From Micrasema longulum (taxonomy: Eukaryota > Arthropoda > Insecta > Trichoptera > Brachycentridae): a DNA stretch of 64,000 nt. The notes beneath the pieces were generated by a model. The model ran no database searches. It was not told the DNA's origin and worked only from the letters and a program-made list of their open reading frames with translations. Below, piece after piece: positions 11,001 through 22,375 of this stretch. A program made the position numbers and the translations under genes. Numbering within the stretch: the first letter of the stretch is position 1; each line of letters begins with the position of its first letter. The stretch is from positions 54,526-118,525 of the forward strand of contig JAGVSM010001151.1 in assembly GCA_022494885.1 (NCBI GenBank). Direction: 5' to 3'.

Positions 11001-12112
11001 GAATACCTCAAAGAAGGGAATATGGAAGTCTAGGCATTTATATGGCTTATGACCTGTCAATGGCTGGTTTGAGTGGCCACTTTACTCACTGTGTAACATT
11101 CACCATTATGCCTATGTTTGAACATCCATATTTCTTCAATTCTTCCGTTTATTGATTTTAGTGAAGTTAAAGAGCTGAAACCTTTATTGTTGTGAAGAGA
11201 TTCATTTGAATAAATTATTTCACATACTAGGCAACGCCTGAAAACATTTTTTTCAATTTTTAACCTCTTCTTGGACCAGTTGGTTTTTTTACTATATTTG
11301 AGTTTGTCCAAATGTTAGTAGACAAAAGACTGGATTTCATCCCCTCGGGAGTCGTTAAGATTAACAAATTACAACAGGGATGGAGAATACCTTAAAGAAG
11401 GGAATATAGAAGTCTAGGCATTTACAGGGCTTATGATCTATCAATGGCTGGTTTGAGTGGCCACTTTACACACGGTGTAATATTCACCATTATGCCTATG
11501 TTTGAACATCCATATTTCTTCAATTCTTCCATTTATTTATTTTAGTAAAGTTAAAGAGCTGAAACCTTTATTGTTGTGAAGAGATTCATTTGACTGAATT
11601 ATTTTACATACAAGGCAACGCCTGGAAACAATTTTCTAATTTTTAAACTTCTTCTTGGACCAGTCGGTTTTATTACAATATTTGAGTTTGTCAAAATTTT
11701 TGTAGACAAAATACTGGATTTCACCCCCTCGGGAGTCGTTAAGATTAACAAATTACAACAGGGATGGAGAATACCTTCTTTAAGGTAATTTGTTAGTCTA
11801 AACGACTCCCGAGGGGGTGAAATCCAGTCTTTTGCCTACAAACATTTGGGCAAACTCAAATATTGTAATAACAAACTGTGATTATTGTACCAATGTCATA
11901 TGTATTGTATATTGTTTGTGAACCATTATACATAAAATAAAATAAATCAATGTTATGAATTAACCAAAAGCATAAATGAACAAGTTCCATACTATCCCAT
12001 TCACTAAATATTAACTTACCCACTCCATTTGAACATCGCATACAACCATTTCAGCTCCCAAAGTGCTCAGTATAAATACTATATAAATCCTTTCAGCCGT
12101 GTATTTCAACAT
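7950..12112 (-). CDS. Small secreted protein gene resembling DUF1091/MD-2-related family, block A copy; possibly broken
   Basis: Three minus-strand exons share phase 0 and standard borders: 12112-12020 (signal peptide), 8426-8268 and 8090-7950, giving 131 residues. The first exon reads MLKYTAERIYIVFILSTLGA, a classic secretion signal. The second begins GPYDIIYEHFTKCKGPKKIN and the third contains VWKWNGNRF and ENVCEF, ending DSRCRIKK. The GPY start, paired cysteines, KWNG motif and late C-x-x-K-K-G pattern recall insect DUF1091-like secreted lipid-binding proteins; this is pattern recognition, not a search result. A TATA box lies 45 bases upstream. The 3' part is uncertain: the next exon-like segment (7876 downward) is out of phase by one base, and repeat sequence follows it. 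A paralogue sits at 29-33 kb. Confidence 0.5.
8268..8426 (-). CDS. Exon 2, block A secreted-protein gene
   Basis: 53 codons between the acceptor TTTGTTTTAG and the donor GTATAA. Reads GPYDIIYEHFTKC, then KGPKKINAADVNIELITNP, ending YMNVGPVM. The paralogous exon at 29068-29226 has the same length, borders and frame with scattered substitutions, which supports it being a real exon. Confidence 0.65.
8560..9180 (-). repeat. GC-rich solo-LTR-like segment
   Basis: Unusually GC-rich for the window. On the minus strand it has TATATAAG near 9110 and an AATAAA at about 8867, followed by TCGACTAC, a promoter-to-polyA order as in an LTR. Termini and target duplication not resolved. Confidence 0.35.
9430..10720 (+). 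mobile_element. mariner fossil carrying an internal insertion
   Basis: Same lineage as the copy at 1.6-2.3 kb: MKRVAAKFV, MEVAQVSLNEVNDDAELLKR, then GDKT. Similarity is interrupted at about 9715-10520 by sequence with an LTR-like tail (AATAAACTGTG near 10110), and resumes to the terminus CTGAACACACCTCGT. Confidence 0.55.
10745..10936 (-). mobile_element. tRNA-derived SINE, family 2
   Basis: Minus strand: GGCCTCCGTGGTGCAGTGGT, GGGTTCGATTCCCGG (A and B boxes), then a body with GGCCTCCTGGCCTGTTGTGG and a terminal T-rich run on the plus strand. Inserted in block A intron 1 only. Confidence 0.7.
10978..11868. mobile_element. Foldback-like array in block A intron 1, with target duplication
   Basis: More than two tandem units of about 380 bp (signature AGTCTAGGCATTTACAGGGC) ending with an inverted arm. 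TAACAAACTGT is present on both sides (10967-10977 and 11869-11879), while block B at about 32395-32410 has a single, uninterrupted site. This shows an insertion with a duplication of about 9-11 bp. Confidence 0.75.
12020..12112 (-). CDS. Exon 1, signal peptide, block A secreted-protein gene
   Basis: 31 codons from ATG at 12112 to TGG at 12020, followed by the strong donor GTAAGT (plus-strand positions 12014-12019). Hydrophobic core IYIVFILSTLGA, then EMVVCDVQMEW. The start is supported by the TATA box and by the short distance to it. Confidence 0.6.
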
Positions 12113-12156
12113 TTTATATTCAACTAAAAAACATGGCAATCGTGTGCCATTCATAA

Positions 12157-12166
12157 TATTTATATA
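12157..12166 (-). promoter_or_regulatory. TATA box of the block A secreted-protein gene
   Basis: TATATAAATA on the minus strand, 45 bases before the ATG at 12112. It is conserved in the paralogue at 33240-33249 although that copy has lost its start codon. Confidence 0.55.
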
Positions 12167-12669
12167 CTATTCACAACCTTTAGAGGTACAAGTTTCTAAC
12201 CCATATTCTGATAAAATTATTACTAAAATCGCTAAGACGCGTATGTAAGAATTACGTTTCTGTCCATGTTTGAGCATCCATATTTTTTATAGATGCAGAT
12301 GCAACACATAAAAAAACAAAGTATAACTGAATCAGTAATGATGAATTCATAATTGTACAGACTAATATACAACTTAACTTATTTGACCTCTGCGACTGAA
12401 CTTTCTTGTCCTTATTATCACCATCATTCCATTTCCGTTGCTAATGGTGCATAAGGCACTGCATTGGTACACCAAACGCAGCGTATCTTAATCATTTTTG
12501 TTGCTTGAAGGTAAGATGATCAGTCTTACGCTTCAGGTACCATTCCAGGGATTATTTAGTTTACAAACAATGAAAAACAATACATAATACAAAGAAATAT
12601 TTAATTAATAAAAAAAAAGACAATACTTGTTCATCATCAATTAAATGTAAACACTAATAAAATAATAAA

Positions 12670-13128
12670 CATTTTACAACAGAGATGAAGAACATTTCAG
12701 AGAAGCCAATATAGAAGTCAACAGGAATGGAGAATACCTTAGAAAAAGGAATATGGAAGTCTAGGCATTTACAGGGCTTATGACCTGTCATTGGCTGGTT
12801 TAAGTGGCCACTTTACACACTGTAACATTCACCATTCTGCCCATATTTGAACATCTGTATTCCTTCAATTCTTTCATCTGTTGAGGTTAGTGAAGTTAAA
12901 AAGCTGAAACCTTTATTAATGCGGGTGAGATTCATCTAATTGAATTATTTCACCTGCATACTAGGCAACGCTTGAAATTTCTATACTTCTTCATGGACCA
13001 AGTGGATTTATCAACAATATTTTGAGTTTGTACAATTTTTTGTTGATAAGGACTGGATTCAACTCCCTGGGGAGCTGTTAACATTAACATATTACAACAG
13101 AGATGAAGAACATTTAAGAAAAGGCGAT
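12670..13128. mobile_element. Foldback-like repeat copies
   Basis: Two joined partial copies carrying the ACAACAGAGATGAAG arm, the CTGTCATTGGCTGGTTTAAG core and the GGACTGGATTCAACTCCC arm. Confidence 0.55.
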
Positions 13129-13129
13129 A

Positions 13130-14280
13130 TATTGTAAACGGTAAAGTTCAGTGTAGGTTGAAAAAAAATTATTTGGTCCCAGGTGGGCGACATTATAGAG
13201 ATAGATTATCAAAAATCAATAAGCAAATTTTTAAGATTAAAAAGAATAATGCAGATAACCAAATAAAGTACCTACAAACACTTACCCTTTCACCAATTTC
13301 GCTCAATTGGCAAGAACATGAGATTTCTCCAAAAATAAGATTATGTTGTATCGATTTAACTTTATAAATGAAATCAAAAACGTTATCTATAAAATACCTT
13401 ATTGTAAAATGGAACAAATATGACTTAAAGATCTGGATTTTATGAAATAAACAACTCGTTAGTGAAATACAAAATTTTAATAAAAAAAGCAATTCTCTAC
13501 AAATGTACCAAGTATAGTTAATATAAAAATTCAGAATTCTGCCTAGCTAATATGAGTAAGTGGTTAAAAATAAGTTTATCTAAGAAATAAATAGTTGTAA
13601 CGATAATAATGACAAGTGAAATAGATTTTTGATTGTTTTCTTCTCGAGATGATATGAAATAATGTTGATTTTACAAAATAAAATCCGCAGATGGGATTCG
13701 ATTAAAGATGTCTTCGGTTGGTGTATTTTTACTCGGGGTTGCTTCAGTTGATGATTTCCCAGAAGATTGTTTGTCGACATTTTAATTCAGTAAATGATCG
13801 TTTGCTTCCTTGCATTTATAAATTTGTGTCTCATGATCTTGAAGAAAACTTTAAAATGCTGACATCGACTTTTCCAGATATTTACGAATAAACTTCGTAT
13901 TAATTAGTGATCCATTCGAATCATGGAGTAAATATACTACATTGTAAAATCTTTATCATCGGACAAATAGATAAAAGATGGAGTAAATAAAATAAAATAA
14001 GGTGAAAAAGGTAGAGAAAAAAAGGAGCGTTACGTTGAACGTTCCCTTTCTTGAAGGACTACATTTTTGAAATGTGTGATCGCCTCTCTTTGAGTCTTTG
14101 GGCGATAAATGGACTGTTCGTCTCGAGTTTTCAAATGGAAAGCAATCTACTTCAAATGCACGGATATCGTATGGATGAGTTACTACCGCGGCCGTCAGAT
14201 GGCGCTAAATCAGGGAATTTAGAATTATAATCCAGTACTAAAATGATTTCAAAACGGGGTACGTTGGACTTGTTTTTTAC
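13130..14280. other. Region without recognised genes
   Basis: AT-rich, with short open frames that show no motif I can name. Confidence 0.4.
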
Positions 14281-14284
14281 AACG

Positions 14285-14750
14285 TTACAATATAAGTTTA
14301 GGCATCTACAGGGCTTATGACCTGTCGTTGTCTGGTTTAAGTGCCCACTTTACACACTGTGTAACATTCGTACTTAAATGTTCTTCATCTCTGTTGTAAT
14401 ATGTTAATGTTAACAGCTCCCCAGGAAGTTGCATCCAGTCTTTGTCTACAATTTTTGGACAAACTCAAAATATTGTTGACTTATAAAATACATATTTAAA
14501 TAAAATTAACAACTTAATTTTGTTTTTAAACACTATTTTTTTTTCCACCGACCAGTTTCAAAGCAAACAAGCTTCTTCTTCAAGGTTTACGTAACTAATG
14601 ACCTGTCAATGGCTGGTTAAAGTGGCCACTTTACACTCTGTGTAACATTCACTTTTCTGCCAATATTCGAACATCTATATTCCTTCAATTATTTCATCTG
14701 TTGATGTTTGTGAAGTTAAAGGGCTGAAACCTTTATTTATACACCTGACT
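14285..14750. mobile_element. Foldback-like repeat fragments
   Basis: Core plus right arm at about 14290-14478 and a core-only copy at 14597-14745, separated by about 120 bases of unrelated sequence. Confidence 0.55.
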
Positions 14751-14754
14751 TCTT

Positions 14755-15320
14755 GAAATTATACTTGACGGTAGAGTGACTAGCCTTTTAAAATCCACTC
14801 ACAAAAATGTTTTCCCTCTCTTTTGAAATAAATTGTATTTTTAAAAAATGCATTAGTGGGTTTTGTAAATATCTCATTAGACACATTATATTAAATGTGA
14901 TGGTTTTGTGCTCATAATAATTATTATTTTTTATTTTATGTTATATTATGCGGTGTATCCGCTAATTTAAAATACATTAGGTCATTATTTGCTAATGGCC
15001 CTTTTTTGCCATGCGATGTACCCTTCATTCGCTTTACTGTAACACATTAATTCCAAAACAGCGGTCCGTAAGCACCGAGATATAATATACAGAGATCCAT
15101 ACAAATCCGAGCTAAAAAGTCGTCCCTAAAGGAAAGGGAATGACCAGCGGAGGGAGCAAGTATCGTCATGTCATATAATGTCGACTTTGATAATAAAAAC
15201 AAGTAGTACAGTAAAAAGCGCGGACTGTTTACATCGGTCTACTGTAAGTTCTATTCAGTGTGTCGCCCCCTTCCGCATACGCGTCACCTTTGTTTATCGT
15301 TTCACTATACGCCGGGCTAA
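14755..15320. repeat. Dispersed repeat shared with 37380-38045, rearranged
   Basis: 14755-15000 matches 37735-38045 in the same orientation (CATTAGACACATTATATT, TATGCGGTGTATCCG). 15100-15310 matches the reverse complement of 37380-37600 (GGACTGTTTACATCGGTCTA). The differing relative orientation implies an inversion or a long inverted-repeat element. Confidence 0.55.
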
Positions 15321-15960
15321 CTGAGAAAGACAGAGACAAGAGATAGCTTACGACTAGTAACATATGATTAAACATTTTTTAACAATAAAATACAAAAAGT
15401 ATTACTCAAGATGAAAACTTTGCTTACCGGTGAAAGGTTATACCTTTCCTTTTTTTACCTTTTCCGGATCGATTTGTGCAGTATCATCGAACCATAATCA
15501 GTAGAACAACGTAAGCGACAACAGTGTTACTTATTGCCCCCTGCACAAGCGTTAGAAACATCATAGCTCTATAAAATTCACCTGCCGCATTTCAGAATAT
15601 TTATTTATATTTATTAAAAGAAAACAACAGCCATTATAACAAAAAAGTACAATTTTTACAAATAAACTAAAATTATAGGCTAATTATAGTTTTTTTTATA
15701 TTACTCCGCATCGTTTCACCCGTAGAAAATTAAAATATGTGGCTTTTAGCCTTTCAAATTGTTGACATATTACTTTGAGGCTAAGCAAAAAACGCCACCA
15801 AAAAAAAGCCTGTCAGAGTTATAGACAAAACAGCGTTACCGCCGCTATCTTAAAAACGGAAGGTATTTTAACAATTAATTATCTGATCCGAAGAAATCAG
15901 ACATTATTTTTAAAAAGAGATGGGGCTCATGATGGTGGGAATCCAGAACTGAGATGATTC

Positions 15961-16715
15961 TTATTTAAAATAATGAAATCGATAATTGACAGCCCTGCTC
16001 TGCTTGAACTAATTCAAATTCGATTACCTGGTAGGTGCACTAGAAGTAAGGAATTATTTTTTTGCAACAATTGCACCCAGGATACATAGGTATGGAAATG
16101 AATTAGAACAAATATCCGATATTTTCAATACAAATTCTGTTTATGAGTTAAAACGAATTCTCACTCGTTATTTATTAGAAAAATAATGGATTTATTTTTA
16201 AATATAATATTAATTTGTATTTCTTTATTTAAGATGTTAGACATAATTTAAATTGTACATAGGTGGATTTATTGCCAAATGGAAACTTCTTCCAACCAAC
16301 TGATGATGATGATTTCACTAAATAAAGGTATTATTTAGTTAATTCAATTTAAGTTTTTTTATTTTTTTTATTTTATTGTTCAAAAAACTTATATTTTTTT
16401 AAATACTTATGTTGTATTATTTTTTTAATTATTATTATCTAGTTATTCTTAACTTTACTGTGTTATATTTATATTTAGAACATAAGATTTTCTCACGGTT
16501 ATTGTAATATTTTATTTAGAGATGTTATGTTTCTTTTTTACTTTTTGTTTTTTGTATTATATCTTCACATAATTTTTTAGTTTTAATAATTCTATTATTT
16601 CATACTATGTACTGCATGTTTATAGTGCACTGCTGTGATTATTTCTGTAAATTATTATTTTTTGTAAAAGGTTCATTGAACCGTTGATGTATAAATAAAT
16701 AATATAAATAAATAA
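15961..16715 (+). mobile_element. Jockey-like LINE ORF2 C-terminus and 3'UTR
   Basis: Frame reading SPALLELIQIRLPGRCTRSK and YELKRILTRYLLEK then stop, followed by a 3'UTR with a GGTTCATTGAACC hairpin and an AAATAAATA tail. Confidence 0.6.
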
Positions 16716-16739
16716 ATAAATTACTGGATTAGACATTAG

Positions 16740-17285
16740 ACTTATCGAAAACTTTTCTATTTCATCAAAAATCCATCAAATTTCCTCAGTGTCCAACACT
16801 CCACACCGTACATGAACACTGAGAAAACCAAGGCCTTCACCAGTCTCTTTTTGGTGTTAATAGTTATACTGCGATTCCTCCAGATCTTCACCAGCCGACT
16901 TATAGCACTTTTGGCAATACCAGCACGTCACCGTATTTCACCCTCACACCCACCGCCATCGCTGATGAGAGAACCCAGATAAATGAAATTGTTGACTCTT
17001 TATTAGCTCGATCAATGATCATAAGTTTTGTTTTGCTCATAATCATTGGGAGTCCCAGATATGAACTAGCAGCATCTATTCGGTCAATTAGTTCTTTCAT
17101 TTCAATCTCTGACGATGCAATAAGTGTGGTGTCATCAGCATATCTCAGGTTGGATAACTTCCTTCCTCCAATTGTGAACTTACTTGTCCAGCCGTTAAGT
17201 GCTTTTCGAATAATATATTCACCATATATATTAAACAAGATGGGAGACAAAATGCAACCCTGTCTAACGCCTTTTCGAACTGGCC
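16740..17285 (-). mobile_element. LINE reverse transcriptase fragment (RTE-like)
   Basis: Minus strand: GVRQGCILSPILFNIYGEYI, then LRYADDTTLIASSE with the catalytic YADD and MSKTKLMIIDR. After a frame break it continues with LVKALVFSVFMYGVECWTL. Confidence 0.7.
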
Positions 17286-17483
17286 TACATTACATTACTG
17301 TTTATTGTAAATATTTTATTCGTTATTTTTAATTCTTGAGATGTATGCAGTATTTAGATTTTTTGTACAAATTAATTTTGAAAATTGAAGTTATTTTTTA
17401 AATTGTTTATTTATTAATAAATTTCATAAACGGTACATGTTTCTTAAAATTCTACACATATCTACTTTTACACATCTAGTAAA

Positions 17484-18055
17484 TAAATGAAATAAATGAA
17501 ATAAATGAAATAAATGAAATAAATAAAATAAATAAAATAAATAAAATAAAATAAAATAAAATTAAAATAAATAAAATAAATAAAATAAATAAAATAAATA
17601 AAATAAATAAAATAAATAAAATAAATAAAATAAATAAAATAAATAAAATAAATAAAATAAATAAAATAGATAAAATAGATAAAATAGATAAAATAGATAA
17701 AATAGATAAAATAGATAAAATAGATAAAATAGATAAAATAAATAAAATAAATAAAATAAATAAAATAAATAAAATAAAATAATAAATAAAATAATAAAAT
17801 AAATAAAATAAAATAAAATAAATAAAAAAAATAAAATAAATATAATAAAAAAATTAAATAAAATAATAAAATAAATAAAATGAATATAATACAATGAATA
17901 AAATGAAATAAAATGAAATAAAATGAAATAAAATGAAATAAAATGAATAAAATGAATAGAATGAAAAATAAATAAATAGGAATAAAATAAATAAATAAAT
18001 GAATAAATAATAAATGGAATAAATAAAAGATAAATAAAATGAAATAAATAAATAT
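17484..18055. repeat. Microsatellite, TAAAA/TAAATAAAA type, about 570 bp
   Basis: Interrupted (AAATAAAAT)n array with sub-blocks (GAAATAAAT, AAATAGATA, AAATGAAAT) showing stepwise variant spread. The FYLFYL-type open frame across it is an artefact. Confidence 0.95.
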
Positions 18056-18069
18056 TTACATTTCAATAA

Positions 18070-18345
18070 CTATGAAGAAGCTGCAGTAGATCACGAAATC
18101 GATACCTTACAATCTAGAAGAATCATCAATAATACCGTCTTCCTTTACAAAATATGCAATAACAACTTAGATTGCCCTCAACTGCTTGAGAAAATGGAAA
18201 TTCGTATCCCTCAACGTACAACTCGGCTGCTACAATTGTTTCATGTTGGTATTTCAAGCACGAATAATAGTAAGAATGCATCCTTTCCCAGTTTTTCACT
18301 GCAGTCGATATATATTTCCAAATTTTAAACAAATTTAAAGAAAAT
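18070..18345 (+). mobile_element. Jockey-like LINE ORF2 C-terminal fragment
   Basis: Frame reading SRRIINNTVFLYKICNNNLD and EKMEIRIPQRTTRLLQLF, directly after the long microsatellite. Confidence 0.5.
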
Positions 18346-18784
18346 GCCAGAACCCTAATTGAAAATAATCACTATCATAAAATCTACCTGCACCTACTTA
18401 ACATTTTAGTTTTTTGTACACTTAAATATTTCTCTTGTGTGAAAGAAGATATTAAATGATCGCAATCAAAAGTTCGATATCAATTATTGTATTTAGGCCA
18501 AATTAGATAAGTACGTATACATTATTATTTTGGTGTTTCGGTTGACATAAATTGGTAGGACAGAAAATTTTGACAAATAGGTATTCAAACAGTGTTTTCC
18601 TGTCACTGTCTTGCAGATGCCTCCCCAATACTGTGAGAAAAAGACAAGTGCATGTCACACTTTTTGTTAGAATGGACAAAATCGATGTTTCGTTGTCCCG
18701 TTTTCCGCGCCTCAAAACTGAACCGATTTTGACAGAGCATCAGAATAAAATTTTCTGTATCGGTACGTTTTGACATAGACTTAA

Positions 18785-19538
18785 TAATAGTCCAGAAACC
18801 GTATACGCACATCAAACAGAAGGCGAATCAACTACTCATAAATGAGTAGGTTTACGTTTTGACCAACTAGTTTCATTTTAGACGTCGCTCAGTACGCAAC
18901 TCCTGTTTTGAATTCAACTATGCCGTGTTGTGTCCTTTTGAAGTTTAGAAATACTGCTAGGATCTTAAAGAAACAGGATGCAATCACATTACATCTGTAA
19001 TTTGCAAATGAATGTGTACATAACAAATGCATTACTTAAAAATTGAATTATTTTTCTATCTGTCAGATTGTCGAAGAAACAAAATGGAAATTTCGTTAGT
19101 GTTGCCAGGGTAGATTTTTTTTTACCCTACTTTGCTTTCTAATAAAAGAACAAATGAAAATTAGACCTAGGATTAAACAACGCCGTGGGGGACATTTGAA
19201 CGACATTATCTTTAAAACAGTCAGTTTTATGTCAAATAAAATTTGTTTGATATTTTAAGTTCAAAGTTCATTAATTACATAACTCTTATTAAATTACCCT
19301 TTACTTACCTACTCTGTTGTGTCAATCAATGTTTCCGCGTGCACAATAAAATTTTAGAGAAATCAACAGATTACTTTTTTTTTTACCTTCCATTTTGTGT
19401 TAGGACTTCTTTTTCCCACCAAGCAACATTACCCGGCGACTTCACGAATACGCGCGGCGAAAGTGTGTTTAAGTGGGGGAATTATTGGACACAGTCTGAT
19501 GTATTCAAATATGATTCTACGCTCCTTCTGGACTATTC
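18785..19538 (+). mobile_element. Kolobok-like nonautonomous element, complete copy, TTAA-flanked
   Basis: TTAA at 18781-18784 and 19539-19542. Termini TAATAGTCCAGAAAC and CTTCTGGACTATTC are inverted repeats. Inside, an ATG at 18919 opens MPCCVLLKFRNTARILKKQD and ends at a stop soon after ITLH, a decayed THAP start. TTAA target sites plus a THAP domain point to the Kolobok superfamily. Confidence 0.75.
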
Positions 19539-19939
19539 TTAATTCTATGCGTGTTGCATTTTTCTAAAATGAATTAATTGAATTCTTCAATTTTTTTAAA
19601 TTATCTTTTTATTTATTATAAATTCTTTTTTGCATTCACAGTAAAATTAGTTACAAATACAAAAAAAACTTTTACATTAACATAAAAAAAAACCCACAAA
19701 GGCATGGACTGCGTGTGGGTATACATTGATATCAATAAGTTAAAAAATGAGTGGTGATATAAGAACACAATTTTTCTGTCACTAAAAATGAGAAAAATAT
19801 AGTAATAGCATATTATATTTATTAAAAAAATAAGGTATTTAAATCCGTGTTTTTTATCCATTATTTAAAAAAAAAAATTGAAATATATTCAAATAATTAA
19901 TATGTTCTAGTCTTTTATATTTTACTTTCTATGCTGTTA

Positions 19940-20800
19940 CATTTTTTTTTTTTAAATAAATACCTTTATTAGCATAAATAAAACAATTAACTATACATTC
20001 AGTATAAAAATGGGACACGTAAGGTTGAACTTGCCAAAAAAGAGTCTGGCTCTTGTGTTTGGCAAGTTTACAAAATAACATAAAAAAGAAACAAAAAATG
20101 CAAAACAAAATAATAATAGAATAAATAAAAAATTAAACAATTTTTAAAAAATTGAGGAAATATAACACTAAAAAATATTAAAAAAAACACAAAATTTATA
20201 AATTTATAAACACAGGCACATATTAAACATACATCTCCATTTTCAAAATACAGTTAATGTTAATTATGTCAAGAAGCTTTTCTTTAATTTATCCTTAAAT
20301 TTTCCGTAATTTATTTCTTGACGTAGATTTTGTGGTAAATTATTGAAAAGCTTCTGTCCTATGTAAGTATAATGATTTTTGGCTGTGGTAGTTTTAGTTC
20401 TCTGTAGAGCAAGGCATCCTGTTCTTAACCTTCCCGTAATACGGTCCGATGGGAGGCTCTCCTTATGCACCTGGAGCATACAACACTTTCCGTAGATATC
20501 CTCCACTCTTAAAACATTAAATTTTTTGAATAGTTCGGTAGTTGAGAACAAGGATGGTTTATAAAGTATTATTTTAATGATTTTTTTCTGTAGAACTTTT
20601 AAGGGTCTAAGATGAGCGTTATAAGCCCCTCCCTATCCAACTATTGCATATTGAATGATCAACTGTACGAGAGCATAATAAACTGTTTTCAATTGATTCG
20701 TCGATAAAATACCTCTAAGCTTTAAAAATATGTGGAATAATTTTCTCAGTCTTTTGCACATTGAATCTATTTGTTCTTTCCATTTAATATTTTGGTCGAT
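19940..20800 (-). mobile_element. Jockey/CR1-like LINE, ORF2 C-terminus and 3' end
   Basis: Minus strand: AYNAHLRPLKVLQKKIIKI, then FSTTELFKKFNVLRVEDIYG and HYTYIGQKLFNNLPQNLRQE. A Trp codon in the G-W-G motif is TAG. The 3'UTR contains a CTTGCC...GGCAAG hairpin around 20028-20065. Confidence 0.65.
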
Positions 20801-20844
20801 TATTATTATTGTAATTGGCTTAGGCCGTATATATAATAAATAAA

Positions 20845-21570
20845 TAAAATTGGGGTACTATTTATTCGTACCGCAATTTATTCTACACCTGCCCTGGCGA
20901 ACCCCCGATACAGCCCTGTTTCACAAATAAAATAAAATACTGAAATAGAACTGATGCACTTTAAATTACTATGCTAAAAAAACATTAAAATAGGCCATCA
21001 AACTATTTTTTTGCGATGTTCATTATGGACACAATAACATTTGTAAAACATTAACATTTCGTCGTACTTAAAAAAATATTAAAGTAATACTTTTTTTTTA
21101 AAACTGGTAATTTGCATACCAATGCTGCATTTGCTGTACAGAATTTTAGAATCGACGTCGGATTCTTTTCACCTCTGCCTAGGATCATCAGAACATTTAA
21201 AGAAATCTCCCTAAGCAGTGCAGTTGACGTGTTCCTACAGCAAAGGCAAGCATTCCAGAAGCAAGCGGTGTTATCACTCCTGGGCCGCGATTATGATGGG
21301 AAACTAAGGACGTTATACCTTCACCATGACGGTATAGTTGAAGATAAATTTTCTCGAGTGATTACGAAGATACACTACCGACCCCCCATCTTCAAGTTTT
21401 GGGTAGGTACATCAATGTGTAACAAAGGGAAGCTTACGTCACGGTACACATATCTACGTAGTAAAGTAACATAGTTTCACTATGACGTCATAATTGAAAA
21501 TAAATTCTCCAGAAAGATTACGAAGATACACTACCGGTCCCTTCACCTTCAAGTTTTGATACATTAATGA
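20845..21570 (+). repeat. Dispersed repeat of unknown type, copy 1
   Basis: Matches 39565-40285 over about 720 bases with moderate divergence, from GGGGTACTATTTATTCGTAC to ACGAAGATACACTACCGG. It contains an internal direct repeat around GATTACGAAGATACACTACC. Frames are broken in both copies and no domain is recognised. Confidence 0.65.
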
Positions 21571-22191
21571 TTAAGTTCATTGGTTTGTACAGCTAAATTT
21601 CGTTACTCATTGAGCATATTCAAGACCAAAGTACTACAGGCGACCGACGCGTCTAGTCAATAAATCTTCGATCGTATTTATGTATGCTTAAAAGTTAGCC
21701 CGTGTTATGTTTTATATTTTTAGTTTATAAAACCCTTTTCAGTTTTCAACATTTTGAATAACTTTACTTTAAAGTTTAGTTTACCGGTGTAAAAAAATAA
21801 ATAAATAATAATTATGTTTTATTTGAATCCTACTATGCCTTATATTATAAACATCATATAATAAATGTATGTATTATGTCTTAATAGTGTATTATGTTAA
21901 CTATGTAACTTTATTTTTAAATTTTAAAAATATTTTTTTAAAATTTTTATATTTGAAAAAATGATCATTATGTTTAATGTGTAACTTTTTCTTATTATAT
22001 AGTATGTATAATGTAAAAGCCCCATGGGCGTCAAAGAAAAGAAAAAGAAATAAATGATTAAAATAACATAAATAAAAAACAATGCGTACTCTTATTTAAT
22101 GTATCCATTTCATTATTGTTGTACATGTGAGTTAGGGTGAGTATATATATTTAGGGTGTGTGAGTGTATATATTTGGTATATATATTTACA

Positions 22192-22375
22192 CACGAAATG
22201 TGATCCCATCCTTACACCTCAAAACGACACATCATGGCATAGTTGAATTAAAATCGGGAGTTGCGTACGGAGCGACGTCTACAAAGAAACTAATGGGTCA
22301 AAACGTAAACCTACTCATTAATGGGTAGTTTAGTCGCCTTGCGTTTGATGTGCGTATGCGGTTTCTGGACTATTC
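22192..22375 (-). mobile_element. Kolobok-like element, 5' fragment
   Basis: Reverse-oriented 5' terminus ending TTTCTGGACTATTC, then TTAA at 22376-22379. The THAP start is internally deleted and carries a stop at codon 3. Confidence 0.65.

Larger units (their letters stand above)
5470..12600. repeat. Segmental duplication, block A
   Basis: Matches block B (27670-33640) in the same order and orientation: AT-rich lead with a CATGTCTCAAATTACAC motif, SINE, C-terminal exon, THAP exon, secreted-protein exon 2, exon 1, TATA box and about 450 bases of upstream sequence. It differs by later insertions, including a solo-LTR-like segment, a mariner, a second SINE and a Foldback-like array inside intron 1. 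Confidence 0.75.

Noticed and set aside
13158..13367. 69-codon plus-strand open frame
   Set aside because: Lysine- and asparagine-rich frame in AT-rich DNA; no recognisable domain or splice context.
17562..18066. Open frames encoding FYLFYL repeats
   Set aside because: Produced by the TAAAATAAA microsatellite; nine-base periodicity keeps the frame open.
18785..19538. piggyBac or P-element classification for the THAP-bearing family
   Set aside because: TTAA flanks exclude the 8-bp duplication of P elements; the THAP start and non-CCY termini fit Kolobok better than piggyBac, though this is not proven.
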